DNA of 64,000 nt from Berkiella sp964496435 (GTDB lineage Bacteria > Pseudomonadota > Gammaproteobacteria > Berkiellales > Berkiellaceae), in assembly GCA_964496435.1 (NCBI GenBank), contig CAZBZP010000015.1, positions 1-64,000 of the forward strand, in the 5' to 3' direction. The notes beneath the pieces are model-generated. The model was not told the origin of the DNA, did not search any database, and worked only from the letters and a program-made list of their open reading frames with translations. The position numbers and the translations under genes are program-made. Within the stretch, counting starts at the first letter, position 1, and each line of letters begins with the position of its first letter. Below, piece by piece: positions 8,615-15,935 of this stretch.

Positions 8615-8968
8615 TCAAGATGAGCTCGATTGTAAGAATTGATCAAAGGAACGCAAAGCATCGGCAGCATACATTAAAGAAGGTCCGCCCCCCATATAAA
8701 TAGCCATGCCCAAGGTTTCTGCTACTTCCTCTCTTGTTGCCCCAAGACGTACTAATGACTTGGTATGATAACCAAGACAACCATCACAATGTGCAGCAAC
8801 ACCTAAAGCCAACGCTATCAATTCTTTGGTTTTTTCGTCAAGCAATTTTGGTGTTGTGGCACTTTTAGCCAGCGCTGAAAAACCAGCCATCGTTTCGGGT
8901 ATCAACTTATGCAGTTCTTTGGTATAGGCGCTGATATCGCTGATAACTTCTTTGTATTCTTTGGTCAT
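8615..8968 (-). CDS. Carboxymuconolactone decarboxylase/AhpD-like protein
   Basis: Small all-helical protein of the CMD/AhpD family. It has the redox-type motif HCDGCLGYH with Cys61 and Cys64, followed by LVRLGATREEVAETLGMAIYMGGGPS, the typical family C-terminus. The CxxC and His support peroxidase or disulfide reductase activity rather than decarboxylation. Length 117 residues is normal. Its start shares a base with the end of the rhodanese gene upstream, and both diverge from an ArsR-type repressor, so it is probably part of a sulfur or peroxide stress response. Confidence 0.85.
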   Translation of the reverse strand: MTKEYKEVISDISAYTKELHKLIPETMAGFSALAKSATTPKLLDEKTKELIALALGVAAHCDGCLGYHTKSLVRLGATREEVAETLGMAIYMGGGPSLMYAADALRSFDQFLQSSSS

Positions 8969-9531
8969 TATTTCACCTTTTTAATATTATTCCAGGGCGC
9001 TTTGGCGAGGAGTAGTGCCATCCCACAAAAATTGGTAATACCAGCAAAAACCAAGCCGCAACCTACAAACAATGAAAGATAAGTATAAGCAGGATTGTAA
9101 AAAAGCCCTAGCAAAGCACCAGTTGCAACAAGAAGCCCTGCTGCTATTCGAACTTGACGCTCTAAGGATATGGGGCCCATGACACTTGTCATATCATTAG
9201 CTGTGCTACCAAAACCCTCAACCTCATAACCATTATGTTGACAAGCAATAAGACCGCCTTGGATAACATTCACATTTTGATAACCTGCTTGTGTAAACAA
9301 GGTTGCAGCTTTTTCTGCACGATCACCACTTAAGCACAATAAATAAATAGTGGCATCCTTCTTCAAACCCACTTCATGCTTATTTATTTGTACTTTAAGT
9401 TCATCAAGCGGAATATGCCTGTGAGCAAGAACAAGATGTTTTTCTGCATGCTCAATATTTGTGCGAACATCAACAATTGTCCCTTTATGCTCAAAGGCTT
9501 CTTGCGGTGAAATCATCAAGGTTCTAACCAT
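8968..9531 (-). CDS. Rhodanese domain plus DUF2892 membrane protein (YgaP-like)
   Basis: Membrane-anchored sulfurtransferase. Residues 8-105 are a rhodanese domain with the active-site loop CLSGDR (Cys66), which carries persulfide sulfur; residues about 120-187 form two transmembrane helices of the DUF2892 type, the same architecture as E. coli YgaP. An AGGAGG ribosome binding site precedes the ATG at 9531. First gene of a two-gene operon with the AhpD-like protein, divergent from a BigR/YgaV-type regulator. Likely acts in persulfide or sulfide handling. Confidence 0.9.
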   Translation of the reverse strand: MVRTLMISPQEAFEHKGTIVDVRTNIEHAEKHLVLAHRHIPLDELKVQINKHEVGLKKDATIYLLCLSGDRAEKAATLFTQAGYQNVNVIQGGLIACQHNGYEVEGFGSTANDMTSVMGPISLERQVRIAAGLLVATGALLGLFYNPAYTYLSLFVGCGLVFAGITNFCGMALLLAKAPWNNIKKVK

Positions 9532-9564
9532 GGTTGCCTCCTATAAAGCTGAACTTGGTTTTTG

Positions 9565-9594
9565 TATATTATTATATTATAATATACTAATATA
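9565..9594. promoter_or_regulatory. 30-bp AT palindrome, candidate operator for the ArsR-type repressor
   Basis: An inverted repeat centred between 9579 and 9580 pairs 14 of 15 positions; the only mismatch is 9572/9587. The left arm reads TATATTATTATATTA. It lies 34 bases before the regulator ATG and 34 bases before the divergent rhodanese ATG, so one bound dimer could block both promoters. BigR-type repressors bind AT-rich palindromes of this kind. Confidence 0.75.
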
Positions 9595-9628
9595 AAGATC
9601 AAATCACTATTCCTAAAGGTTTTTTTCA

Positions 9629-9943
9629 ATGGATATTAATAAATTAAAGAAAATTGAGAGTGCAGTTACACTGCTTAAACTATTGGCTCATCCAGTCCGT
9701 CTATCTATTCTGTGCAATTTGTTACACCGGGGTGAAATGAATGTAACCGAATTGGTCGAAGCCGAAGAAGGCAGCGTAGGACAATCACAAATATCTCAAT
9801 ATTTAGGAAAAATGCGCAGCGAAGGATTGGTAAGGTCACGAAAGCAAGCCCAAGTCGTTTATTACCAAATTGAATCGAAAGAGGCAAAGAAGATCATTGA
9901 AGCTTTGTATGAAATGTATTGCGGCCCTTTTTTTAATGGCTAA
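9629..9943 (+). CDS. ArsR-family repressor, BigR/YgaV type (sulfide/persulfide sensor)
   Basis: Small winged-helix repressor of 104 residues. It has LLKLLAHPVRLSILCNLL at the start of the HTH, QSQISQYLGKMRSEGLV as recognition helix, and a beta-wing (RKQAQVVYYQI). Two cysteines, Cys29 (in ILCNL) and Cys98 (in MYCG), match the redox pair that forms a disulfide or polysulfide bridge in BigR and YgaV. Divergent from a rhodanese gene, the usual BigR/YgaV partner. Its final codons (TTTTTTTAATGGC) are part of a repeat shared with the tRNA-Ser region. Confidence 0.88.
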   Translation: MDINKLKKIESAVTLLKLLAHPVRLSILCNLLHRGEMNVTELVEAEEGSVGQSQISQYLGKMRSEGLVRSRKQAQVVYYQIESKEAKKIIEALYEMYCGPFFNG

Positions 9944-10104
9944 GAGGGAGGGATTGATTCACAGGTCACTTGCGTTCCCTGCTCACCCCTTCGGGGCGGC
10001 ATAGCCGTCCAAAAATGCGAGCGGATGCGTCGCATCGTTTCGCTCTTATTTTTGTCGACCCTCTTCTCGGGTTCTCATCCTCGCTATCTTAGCCATTAAA
10101 AAAA
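9928..10104. repeat. 177-bp unit bounded by perfect 18-bp inverted repeats, with tRNA-Ser-like left end
   Basis: The left arm at 9928-9945 (TTTTTTTAATGGCTAAGA) is exactly complementary to 10087-10104. The left arm also starts a 28-base segment (9928-9955) that matches 10122-10149 at 26 of 28 positions; the second copy spans the 3' end of tRNA-Ser. The interior contains smaller hairpins (CCCCTTCGGGG, GATGCG/CGCATC). No coding sequence is seen except the last codons of the ArsR gene. The spacer 9944-10324 holds only this unit, a terminator and tRNA-Ser. Confidence 0.6.
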
Positions 10105-10128
10105 TACCCACGACGTGGGCATTTTTTT
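10098..10128. terminator. Bidirectional terminator at the tRNA-Ser 3' end
   Basis: CCCAC/GTGGG hairpin (10107-10119) with an A run (10098-10104) before it and a T run (10122-10128) after it. It directly follows tRNA-Ser on the minus strand. Confidence 0.75.
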
Positions 10129-10218
<90 letters not shown>

Positions 10219-10324
10219 GTTATTTTTCTGCGCCATAATACGGGACTTTTAAGGTCATTGCACGCTATAGTATTAGCGATAAAAACAAACAAGATGTCAA
10301 ATAACTAACAAATAGGTGTCAGGT

Positions 10325-11680
10325 ATGACCAAGCCGGTAATCATTGTTGAACTTAATGAATTCAATACTGAGTTACTTTTTGAGGCAACCAAGCAGCATT
10401 CGCTGCCCGCGCTTAACAAAGTGCTTCACTTTCCACAATACCAGTATCGTACTAACGATAGATACAACAGCGGTTTCTTAGAACCCTGGGTACAATGGGT
10501 TTCCATTCATGCAGGCAAACCCTCCAGTGAGCATCAAATAAAACATTTAGGTGATGTACCTGATCTATCATTTGAACAAAGTTGGGAAACACTTTCTAAT
10601 CATGGCATATCCACTGGCGTTTGGGGGGTAATGAACGGCGCGCGAAACAAAGCCAAAAATGTGCCCTTCTTTTTGCCAGATCCCTGGACTTTTTCTGAAA
10701 AAGGTTACCCTCCTCAACTGAATCATTTATTAGATCTGCCGCGTTATATTTCAAAAAATTACCAAAACCTTAGCAAAGCTAAATTATTGTATAAGGCCCT
10801 TGGCATTTTTAAATTTATTTTAACATCCAAAGTAAGTTTAAAGATCCTTGCTCACACCAAATCCTTGCTGAAAGACTTGCGAAAGTTTGGTAAAAAGCAT
10901 TTTGTATTTATCTCCTATTTTGATTACATTTCAACCTTGTTGTTTTCACAATATGTTAAGACATATAAAGTCGAGTGTGCATTTCTCTTCTTAAATTCGT
11001 TGGCACACCTGCAACATCATCATTGGAAAAAGGGTCCGCTTGCCCTAACACCCGAATTGCTGCATGGCTTACAAACCATTGATAAGCTTTTTGCTTATTT
11101 ATTCAAATGCTTTCCTAGCCATGCTTTTGTTGTGCACAATGGCTTATCTCAAATGAATACCAATCATGAAAAAGCGTGGGTACTTTATCGGCAAAAAGAT
11201 CCTTTACGCTTTTTAAAAGCACTTCATATTCCTGCTATTGCCGTTGAACAACATATGACCCATGATGGTCATGTTTTCTTCGCTAATAAAGAAGATTGCC
11301 AACGTGCTTATGAGCAGCTAAAGGCTGCTACGATTATGAATAAACCTTTATTTCATGTGGAATATAATGAGCATGACGATTGCAAATTATTCTATATGCT
11401 CAAATTCACAGACGAAGTAAAAGACCAAAAGATAAAATTTGAATTCAATCAGCAACATTATTCATTTTTTGAACATTTCGACAGCATCGTAAAGCGCACC
11501 GGACGCCACATACCCGTGGGTACTGTCTTCAGCGACACAATCCCCTTTGCTGATCAGATGTTAAACCATGATTTTAACCAATATCTATTTAACTACTTCA
11601 GGCCAGATGTGTTTAGCTTGCCAGACACGATGGATGATAATTTAATTGAAGCATTCGATGAGGAAGAAGAAATAGTATGA
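10325..11680 (+). CDS. Alkaline-phosphatase-superfamily-like protein of unknown function
   Basis: I recognise the protein only at fold level. The start (VIIVELNEFNTELL), EPWVQWVSIHAGKPSSEH, SLAHLQHHHW and FVVHNGLSQM occupy the positions of metal-binding and nucleophile motifs in the alkaline phosphatase/phosphodiesterase superfamily, but several canonical Asp residues are replaced (Glu/Asn at the start, HNGLS instead of SDHG). So it may be a changed or inactive member. About 451 residues. The ATG at 10325 has AGGTG upstream; an in-frame GTG at 10316 is less likely. It overlaps a glycosyltransferase gene by four bases, which suggests a role in surface polysaccharide or lipid modification. Confidence 0.6.
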   Translation: MTKPVIIVELNEFNTELLFEATKQHSLPALNKVLHFPQYQYRTNDRYNSGFLEPWVQWVSIHAGKPSSEHQIKHLGDVPDLSFEQSWETLSNHGISTGVWGVMNGARNKAKNVPFFLPDPWTFSEKGYPPQLNHLLDLPRYISKNYQNLSKAKLLYKALGIFKFILTSKVSLKILAHTKSLLKDLRKFGKKHFVFISYFDYISTLLFSQYVKTYKVECAFLFLNSLAHLQHHHWKKGPLALTPELLHGLQTIDKLFAYLFKCFPSHAFVVHNGLSQMNTNHEKAWVLYRQKDPLRFLKALHIPAIAVEQHMTHDGHVFFANKEDCQRAYEQLKAATIMNKPLFHVEYNEHDDCKLFYMLKFTDEVKDQKIKFEFNQQHYSFFEHFDSIVKRTGRHIPVGTVFSDTIPFADQMLNHDFNQYLFNYFRPDVFSLPDTMDDNLIEAFDEEEEIV

Positions 11681-12714
11681 AACCCACTATTATCATTCCA
11701 GCCTACAAACCCGATCATAGCCTCATCACTTTAGTGCAAGCCTTATCAGAACAAGGCCAAGCTATTATATTGGTTAATGATGGCTCTGGTATGAATTTTG
11801 ACGCTATTTTTCAAAGCTGCCAACAATATGCGCATGTAACTGTATTAGAACATGCGGTAAATCTTGGCAAAGGCCAAGCTTTAAAAACGGCCTTTAATTA
11901 TTTTTTAACCCATGCAAATCCGGCTTGTCCAGGCGTTGTCACGGCTGATGCTGATGGTCAACATTTAGTCGAGGACATCATTAAATTAAGCTCAGCACTA
12001 CAAGAGCATCCCAAAGCCCTGTGCTTAGGCATGCGTAATTTTAGCAAGGGTGTCCCTTTTAGAAGCCGCTTTGGTAATAATTTAACCCGATTTATTTTCC
12101 GTATTTTAATTGGTCACTCACTGCAAGATACCCAAACAGGTTTGCGTGGGATCCCTCGCGAATTCCTAAAAAGCTTATTAAAAACAAATTCATCAGGATA
12201 TGACTTTGAGCTGGATATGTTAATTTCCGCCTCAAAGCAACAAATAAAAATGAAAGAAGTACCCATTCACACAGTTTATCAAGACGGCAATAAAAGCTCC
12301 CATTTCAATCCTTTGGTGGATTCCTTAAAAATATATTTTGTTTTCTTTCGTTTTCTTATTTTTTCGATTGTCAGTGGACTATTAGATTTTCTGGCATTCT
12401 CATTTGCCTTTATGGTAACGGGCCAGATATTGATAAGCGAAACTCTAGCGCGGATTTTCTCAGGCACTTGTAATTTTATGCTCAACAAAGAATTGGTGTT
12501 TAAATCCAAGCAGCGCTTACTGCCAGAGGCTCTCAAATATGCAACCTTGTGCATTGTGAACCTGATTTTTTCTTATGGTTTAATTTCAAGCTTGGTGTTT
12601 TTAGGCGCCAATGTCTTTGCCAGTAAGTTAATCGCTTTGACTGGGTTATTTATTGCTAATTTTGCAATACAAAAATTGATGGTATTTGGAAAAGAAGAAC
12701 CTGTTTTGGATTAA
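11677..12714 (+). CDS. GT2 glycosyltransferase fused to a GtrA-like membrane domain
   Basis: Residues 1-225 are a GT-A fold family 2 transferase like dolichyl- or undecaprenyl-phosphate mannose/glucose synthases: IIPAYKPD, LVNDGS, nucleotide-binding TADADGQH (DxD), LGMRNF, QDTQTGLRGIP. Residues about 228-345 form four hydrophobic helices of the GtrA/DPMS type (FNFMLNKELVFK motif). Such fusions load a sugar on a polyprenyl phosphate and help flip it. The ATG overlaps the upstream stop (ATGA). Its stop overlaps that of the convergent nrtR by four bases. Sugar specificity is unknown. Confidence 0.87.
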   Translation: MKPTIIIPAYKPDHSLITLVQALSEQGQAIILVNDGSGMNFDAIFQSCQQYAHVTVLEHAVNLGKGQALKTAFNYFLTHANPACPGVVTADADGQHLVEDIIKLSSALQEHPKALCLGMRNFSKGVPFRSRFGNNLTRFIFRILIGHSLQDTQTGLRGIPREFLKSLLKTNSSGYDFELDMLISASKQQIKMKEVPIHTVYQDGNKSSHFNPLVDSLKIYFVFFRFLIFSIVSGLLDFLAFSFAFMVTGQILISETLARIFSGTCNFMLNKELVFKSKQRLLPEALKYATLCIVNLIFSYGLISSLVFLGANVFASKLIALTGLFIANFAIQKLMVFGKEEPVLD

Positions 12715-13412
12715 TCCATGTTCTTGCTATCTCTAACACCCTCAATGATGCGCGCAAAATAATAAGGCTGACGTTCTTTCAATTGATAGAGTGATGCCGG
12801 TCGATGATTCGCATGTTTAAAATGACCGGTATCCTGCAAAAAACCTGCATCCAATAATCGTCGTCTAAAGGATTTCTTCTCCATCTTAATGCCTAACACT
12901 AGTTCATAGGTTTTTTGCAATTCAGTGAGGGTAAATTCCTCTGCTAATAAGAATATGGGCAAGGAGGTATAAAGTGATTTATTCTGTAAACGATGATAGC
13001 AATTTTCGATGAGCTGCTGATGATCCAAGGAAAGCTGTGTAGATAAAGCTTCCTTTACCGTCATCCACTTCAATTTATGTTTATCTTGGGCTGCAATGAT
13101 GTCTTGTGAGTAAATCAAACTGTAATACAATACACTCACAGACCAGCCTCTTGGATCGCGCGTATTATTACCAATCGTCTGAACCTGCTCTAGATAGGGC
13201 GCCTCAACATTTAACAGATCTTTAATATGTCGCTTTGCAGTTTGCTCTAAGTTATTATCAGCTTGCGCATCAATCTGTGCTTGTGGCAGGGCCCACCCTT
13301 GACCAAAAGGTGCGTTATCGCGATATTGCATGAGTATGCATAATTGCTCTTTTACTAAAGAAAACACAACAACTTCAATAGATAAACGCAGAAAATCAAG
13401 CTTCTCATCCAT
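12711..13412 (-). CDS. nrtR: NrtR-type NAD regulator (Nudix domain plus winged helix)
   Basis: Transcriptional repressor of NAD genes that senses ADP-ribose. The N-terminal Nudix-like domain (FSLVKEQLCILMQYRD, GQGWALPQAQID) has a degenerate Nudix box: the catalytic REUxEExGU segment reads KRHIKDLLNVEA, so hydrolysis is unlikely. Residues about 140-233 form the winged helix (FTLTELQKTYELVLG, KSFRRRLLDAGFLQDTG, RPASLYQL). The ATG at 13412 overlaps the nadD stop by eight bases. It flanks nadD, pncA, pncB and nadE, which fits the role. An active Nudix hydrolase is the alternative. Confidence 0.85.
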   Translation of the reverse strand: MDEKLDFLRLSIEVVVFSLVKEQLCILMQYRDNAPFGQGWALPQAQIDAQADNNLEQTAKRHIKDLLNVEAPYLEQVQTIGNNTRDPRGWSVSVLYYSLIYSQDIIAAQDKHKLKWMTVKEALSTQLSLDHQQLIENCYHRLQNKSLYTSLPIFLLAEEFTLTELQKTYELVLGIKMEKKSFRRRLLDAGFLQDTGHFKHANHRPASLYQLKERQPYYFARIIEGVRDSKNMD

Positions 13413-13995
13413 GTGCTTTCTCTTTGTCACGGTATAACTGCTGTTCTTCAATATAACGCGCGATTTTGTCCCCTACCAAAGCAGCAAGCTTTTGTATTCT
13501 ATCTTGCGCTTGTGGATATTCTTGACATATCTTTCGCACCATCGTGCTGTGTATTGCTACATTTTCTTTGGCAATAAATAATGGCCAACGTTGTTCTATC
13601 TCTTGGTAACGATAAAATTTTTGCCAAACTTGAGGGGTACTATTATCTGGCCCCAAAATAAAATGCAATTGTGCCTTATCTTGGAAGGATGCTTGCAAAG
13701 CACTGAGCACATCATAGGTATAAATTGGCCCTTGGTTTTGATGCTGCTCAAAAAGCGCGCCTTCAATAGTCGAAATACTAATTTTAGAGCGTTGTTTTGC
13801 AAAGACGTCTTCGCTGATAAATAGGGAGAGCATCTGTAAACGATGTTCGATGGAAATCAGCTGCTTTCCAAAAGGATGAGACCAAGCAGGTACCAGCAGC
13901 ACTTTATCGAATTGGGGCAGTGCTTGTGAGAGTACATCTTGGTGTCCTAAGGTGGGTGGGTTAAAACTCGCGCCAAAAACCCCTATTTGTTGCAT
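13405..13995 (-). CDS. nadD: Nicotinate-nucleotide adenylyltransferase
   Basis: Joins ATP and nicotinate mononucleotide to form deamido-NAD. The nucleotidyltransferase signature GVFGASFNPPTLGH is at the N-terminus, followed by VLLVPAWSHPFGK. The second family motif (ISTxxR/ISSTxIR) appears as IHSTMVRKICQ. 196 residues, normal for NadD. Co-transcribed with nrtR and divergent from pncA-pncB-nadE, so all steps from nicotinamide to NAD are encoded together. Because nadE is present, the deamido route is expected, not direct NMN adenylation. Confidence 0.88.
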   Translation of the reverse strand: MQQIGVFGASFNPPTLGHQDVLSQALPQFDKVLLVPAWSHPFGKQLISIEHRLQMLSLFISEDVFAKQRSKISISTIEGALFEQHQNQGPIYTYDVLSALQASFQDKAQLHFILGPDNSTPQVWQKFYRYQEIEQRWPLFIAKENVAIHSTMVRKICQEYPQAQDRIQKLAALVGDKIARYIEEQQLYRDKEKAHG

Positions 13996-14023
13996 ATTCT
14001 CTCATCCCAATTTGCAAAACTTA

Positions 14024-14062
14024 TGATAGAATGAGATCATGTTAGTGTGGGTGTGCCACTAA
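14024..14062 (+). promoter_or_regulatory. Extended -10 promoter and candidate NrtR operator before pncA
   Basis: TGATAGAAT at 14024-14032 fits an extended -10 element. Ten bases later a 21-bp palindrome spans 14042-14062 with half-sites TTAGTG and CACTAA separated by nine bases. It would cover the start of transcription for pncA and lies between the divergent nadD and pncA starts. Its 21-bp length agrees with NrtR sites described in other bacteria; the match to a specific consensus was not tested. Confidence 0.5.
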
Positions 14063-14079
14063 GTCAAGTGAGTTGATTT

Positions 14080-14757
14080 ATGAACCTAAAAGTACCCAAA
14101 TCACAGGTAGCAAGCCTGGATGTGGATGCACAATATAGCTTTACGCCTGTTTGCCCTGATGAACTACCCATTCCATTGGGTGATGAAATTGTTCAGGAAT
14201 TGAACAATCAAGCTGCTTTTGCGCAATATCGCATTGGTTCCAAAGATGCCCATAGCCCGCTTGCAGCCTGGATTGCTACGCATGAATATCCTGTCTTGAG
14301 CCGTATTGAAGGCCATAATATGGACGTGCGTTGGCCAATACATTGTGTTCCTGGCACCAAGGGCTTTGAATTTATCGAAGGATTGCCCCACCCCAAAGAT
14401 TATGATTTCTTTGTGTGGAAAGGCATAGAGCCTGATATGCATCCCTATGGCGCTTGTTATCACGATTTGAAAGAACAGCTCAGCACAGGATTGATTGAAT
14501 TTTTACGTCAACAAGGGGTCGTTCAGGTGATTGTTGGCGGCCTTGCCATTGATTACTGCCTAAAAAATACTGTCTTGCAGTTACTAAAAGCTGGGTTTGA
14601 GACTATTGTAAATTTAGGTGCAAGTAGAGGCCTTGCCCCCTTAACCACGCGAGATGCGATTGAGGAAATGAGACGCAAAGGAGCGCAAATTATTCAATCA
14701 AGTAGTGATCTAAAACCTTTTGTCGCTACACCTGAACGCAAGCCTTTAGCCAGATAA
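14080..14757 (+). CDS. pncA: Nicotinamidase
   Basis: Hydrolyses nicotinamide to nicotinate. Isochorismatase-fold protein with the catalytic Asp in LDVDAQYSF (Asp16), the catalytic Lys in FFVWKGIEP and the nucleophilic Cys in GGLAIDYCLKNT. Metal-binding residues fit around SKDAHSP and EGHNMDVRWPIHC. 225 residues, normal length. First gene of pncA-pncB-nadE. The product feeds directly into PncB. Expression is probably controlled by NrtR through the palindrome just upstream. Confidence 0.93.
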   Translation: MNLKVPKSQVASLDVDAQYSFTPVCPDELPIPLGDEIVQELNNQAAFAQYRIGSKDAHSPLAAWIATHEYPVLSRIEGHNMDVRWPIHCVPGTKGFEFIEGLPHPKDYDFFVWKGIEPDMHPYGACYHDLKEQLSTGLIEFLRQQGVVQVIVGGLAIDYCLKNTVLQLLKAGFETIVNLGASRGLAPLTTRDAIEEMRRKGAQIIQSSSDLKPFVATPERKPLAR

Positions 14758-14765
14758 GATTATAA

Positions 14766-15935
14766 ATGAGTAATATCATTATTAATTCTCTATTAGATAC
14801 CGATTTATATAAATTAACCATGATGCAATGTATCTTGCATCATTTTCCCCATACGCAGGTTGCATATCAATTTAAGTGTCGCAAGCCTATTGATTTAACA
14901 AAAATTGCCAAAAAGGTAGAAGAGCAAGTTCATCATTTATGTCAACTTAAGCTCAGTGAGGCTGAACTTCAATATCTTGCCTCCTTGCCTTACATAAAAA
15001 GTGATTTTATTGTTTTTTTAAAAGATTTCCAGCTTAATGCAAATCATGTTCAAATCAGAGCCAAAAGCCATCTCGACATTCAAATTCAAGGCTCCTGGGT
15101 AGATACCATTTTATTTGAAGTGCCGCTCTTAGCGATAATCAGCGAAATTTATTATCAAGAAACCTATCCTGACACAGACTTTAGCCTCGGGATTGATAAG
15201 CTCAATGATAAAATTGCTCTTATCGATAACGAAACTTATGCCAATATTCAATTTTCAGATTTTGGCACCAGAAGAAGATTTTCTAAAAATTGGCAAGAAC
15301 ATGTTCTTAAAATATTAAGCCATAAAATACCTACACAATTTACTGGCACCAGTAATCTGCTATTTGCCAAAGAAATGAATTTAAGACCCATAGGCACCAT
15401 GGCACATGAATATTTGCAAGCTTTTCAAGTGCTAGCACCACAACTGAAGGGCTCACAAAATTACGCTCTGCAGATATGGCTTGACGAATATCAAGATCAA
15501 CTAGGGATAGCACTTACTGATACACTAACCATGGATGTCTTTTTGCAAGAATTCGATAAAAACTTAGCAACACGCTATGCTGGATTACGTCAAGATTCAG
15601 GCGATCCTATCCTTTGGGGTGAAAAAGCCATTAAGCATTATCAAGCCTTAGGCATTGATCCTAGAGAAAAAATGTTTGTCTTTAGCGATAGCTTAACCTT
15701 TGAAAAAATGTGCCATATCTATAATCATTTCAAAGACAAATGTAAGCCCTATTTTGGCATTGGCACTAACTTGACCAACGATGTCGGCTATCCTTCTTTA
15801 GATATTGTCATTAAAATGACCCATGCTAACCATCATCCTGTGATTAAAATCTCAGATAGCATCGGCAAATTAGTCTCAGAAGATGCAGCCTTTCTTAACT
15901 TAGTTAAAAACACCTTTCAATTACAGGGTTTGTAA
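14766..15935 (+). CDS. pncB: Nicotinate phosphoribosyltransferase
   Basis: Converts nicotinate and PRPP to nicotinate mononucleotide in the Preiss-Handler pathway. Strong resemblance to E. coli PncB throughout: SLLDTDLYKLTMMQ, FKCR, DFGTRRRFS, GTSNLLFAKE, GTMAHEY (the histidine phosphorylated during catalysis), YPDQLG-like YQDQLGIALTDTLTMD, GLRQDSGDP, and FGIGTNLTNDVG. 389 residues, full length. Eight bases after pncA and overlapping nadE by one base (TAATG). Nicotinamide phosphoribosyltransferase is excluded by these PncB-specific motifs. Confidence 0.95.
   Translation: MSNIIINSLLDTDLYKLTMMQCILHHFPHTQVAYQFKCRKPIDLTKIAKKVEEQVHHLCQLKLSEAELQYLASLPYIKSDFIVFLKDFQLNANHVQIRAKSHLDIQIQGSWVDTILFEVPLLAIISEIYYQETYPDTDFSLGIDKLNDKIALIDNETYANIQFSDFGTRRRFSKNWQEHVLKILSHKIPTQFTGTSNLLFAKEMNLRPIGTMAHEYLQAFQVLAPQLKGSQNYALQIWLDEYQDQLGIALTDTLTMDVFLQEFDKNLATRYAGLRQDSGDPILWGEKAIKHYQALGIDPREKMFVFSDSLTFEKMCHIYNHFKDKCKPYFGIGTNLTNDVGYPSLDIVIKMTHANHHPVIKISDSIGKLVSEDAAFLNLVKNTFQLQGL

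Noticed and set aside
12711..12714. Overlapping stops of the GT2-GtrA gene and nrtR
   Set aside because: A four-base TTAA overlap of convergent stops is common in compact genomes and not informative.
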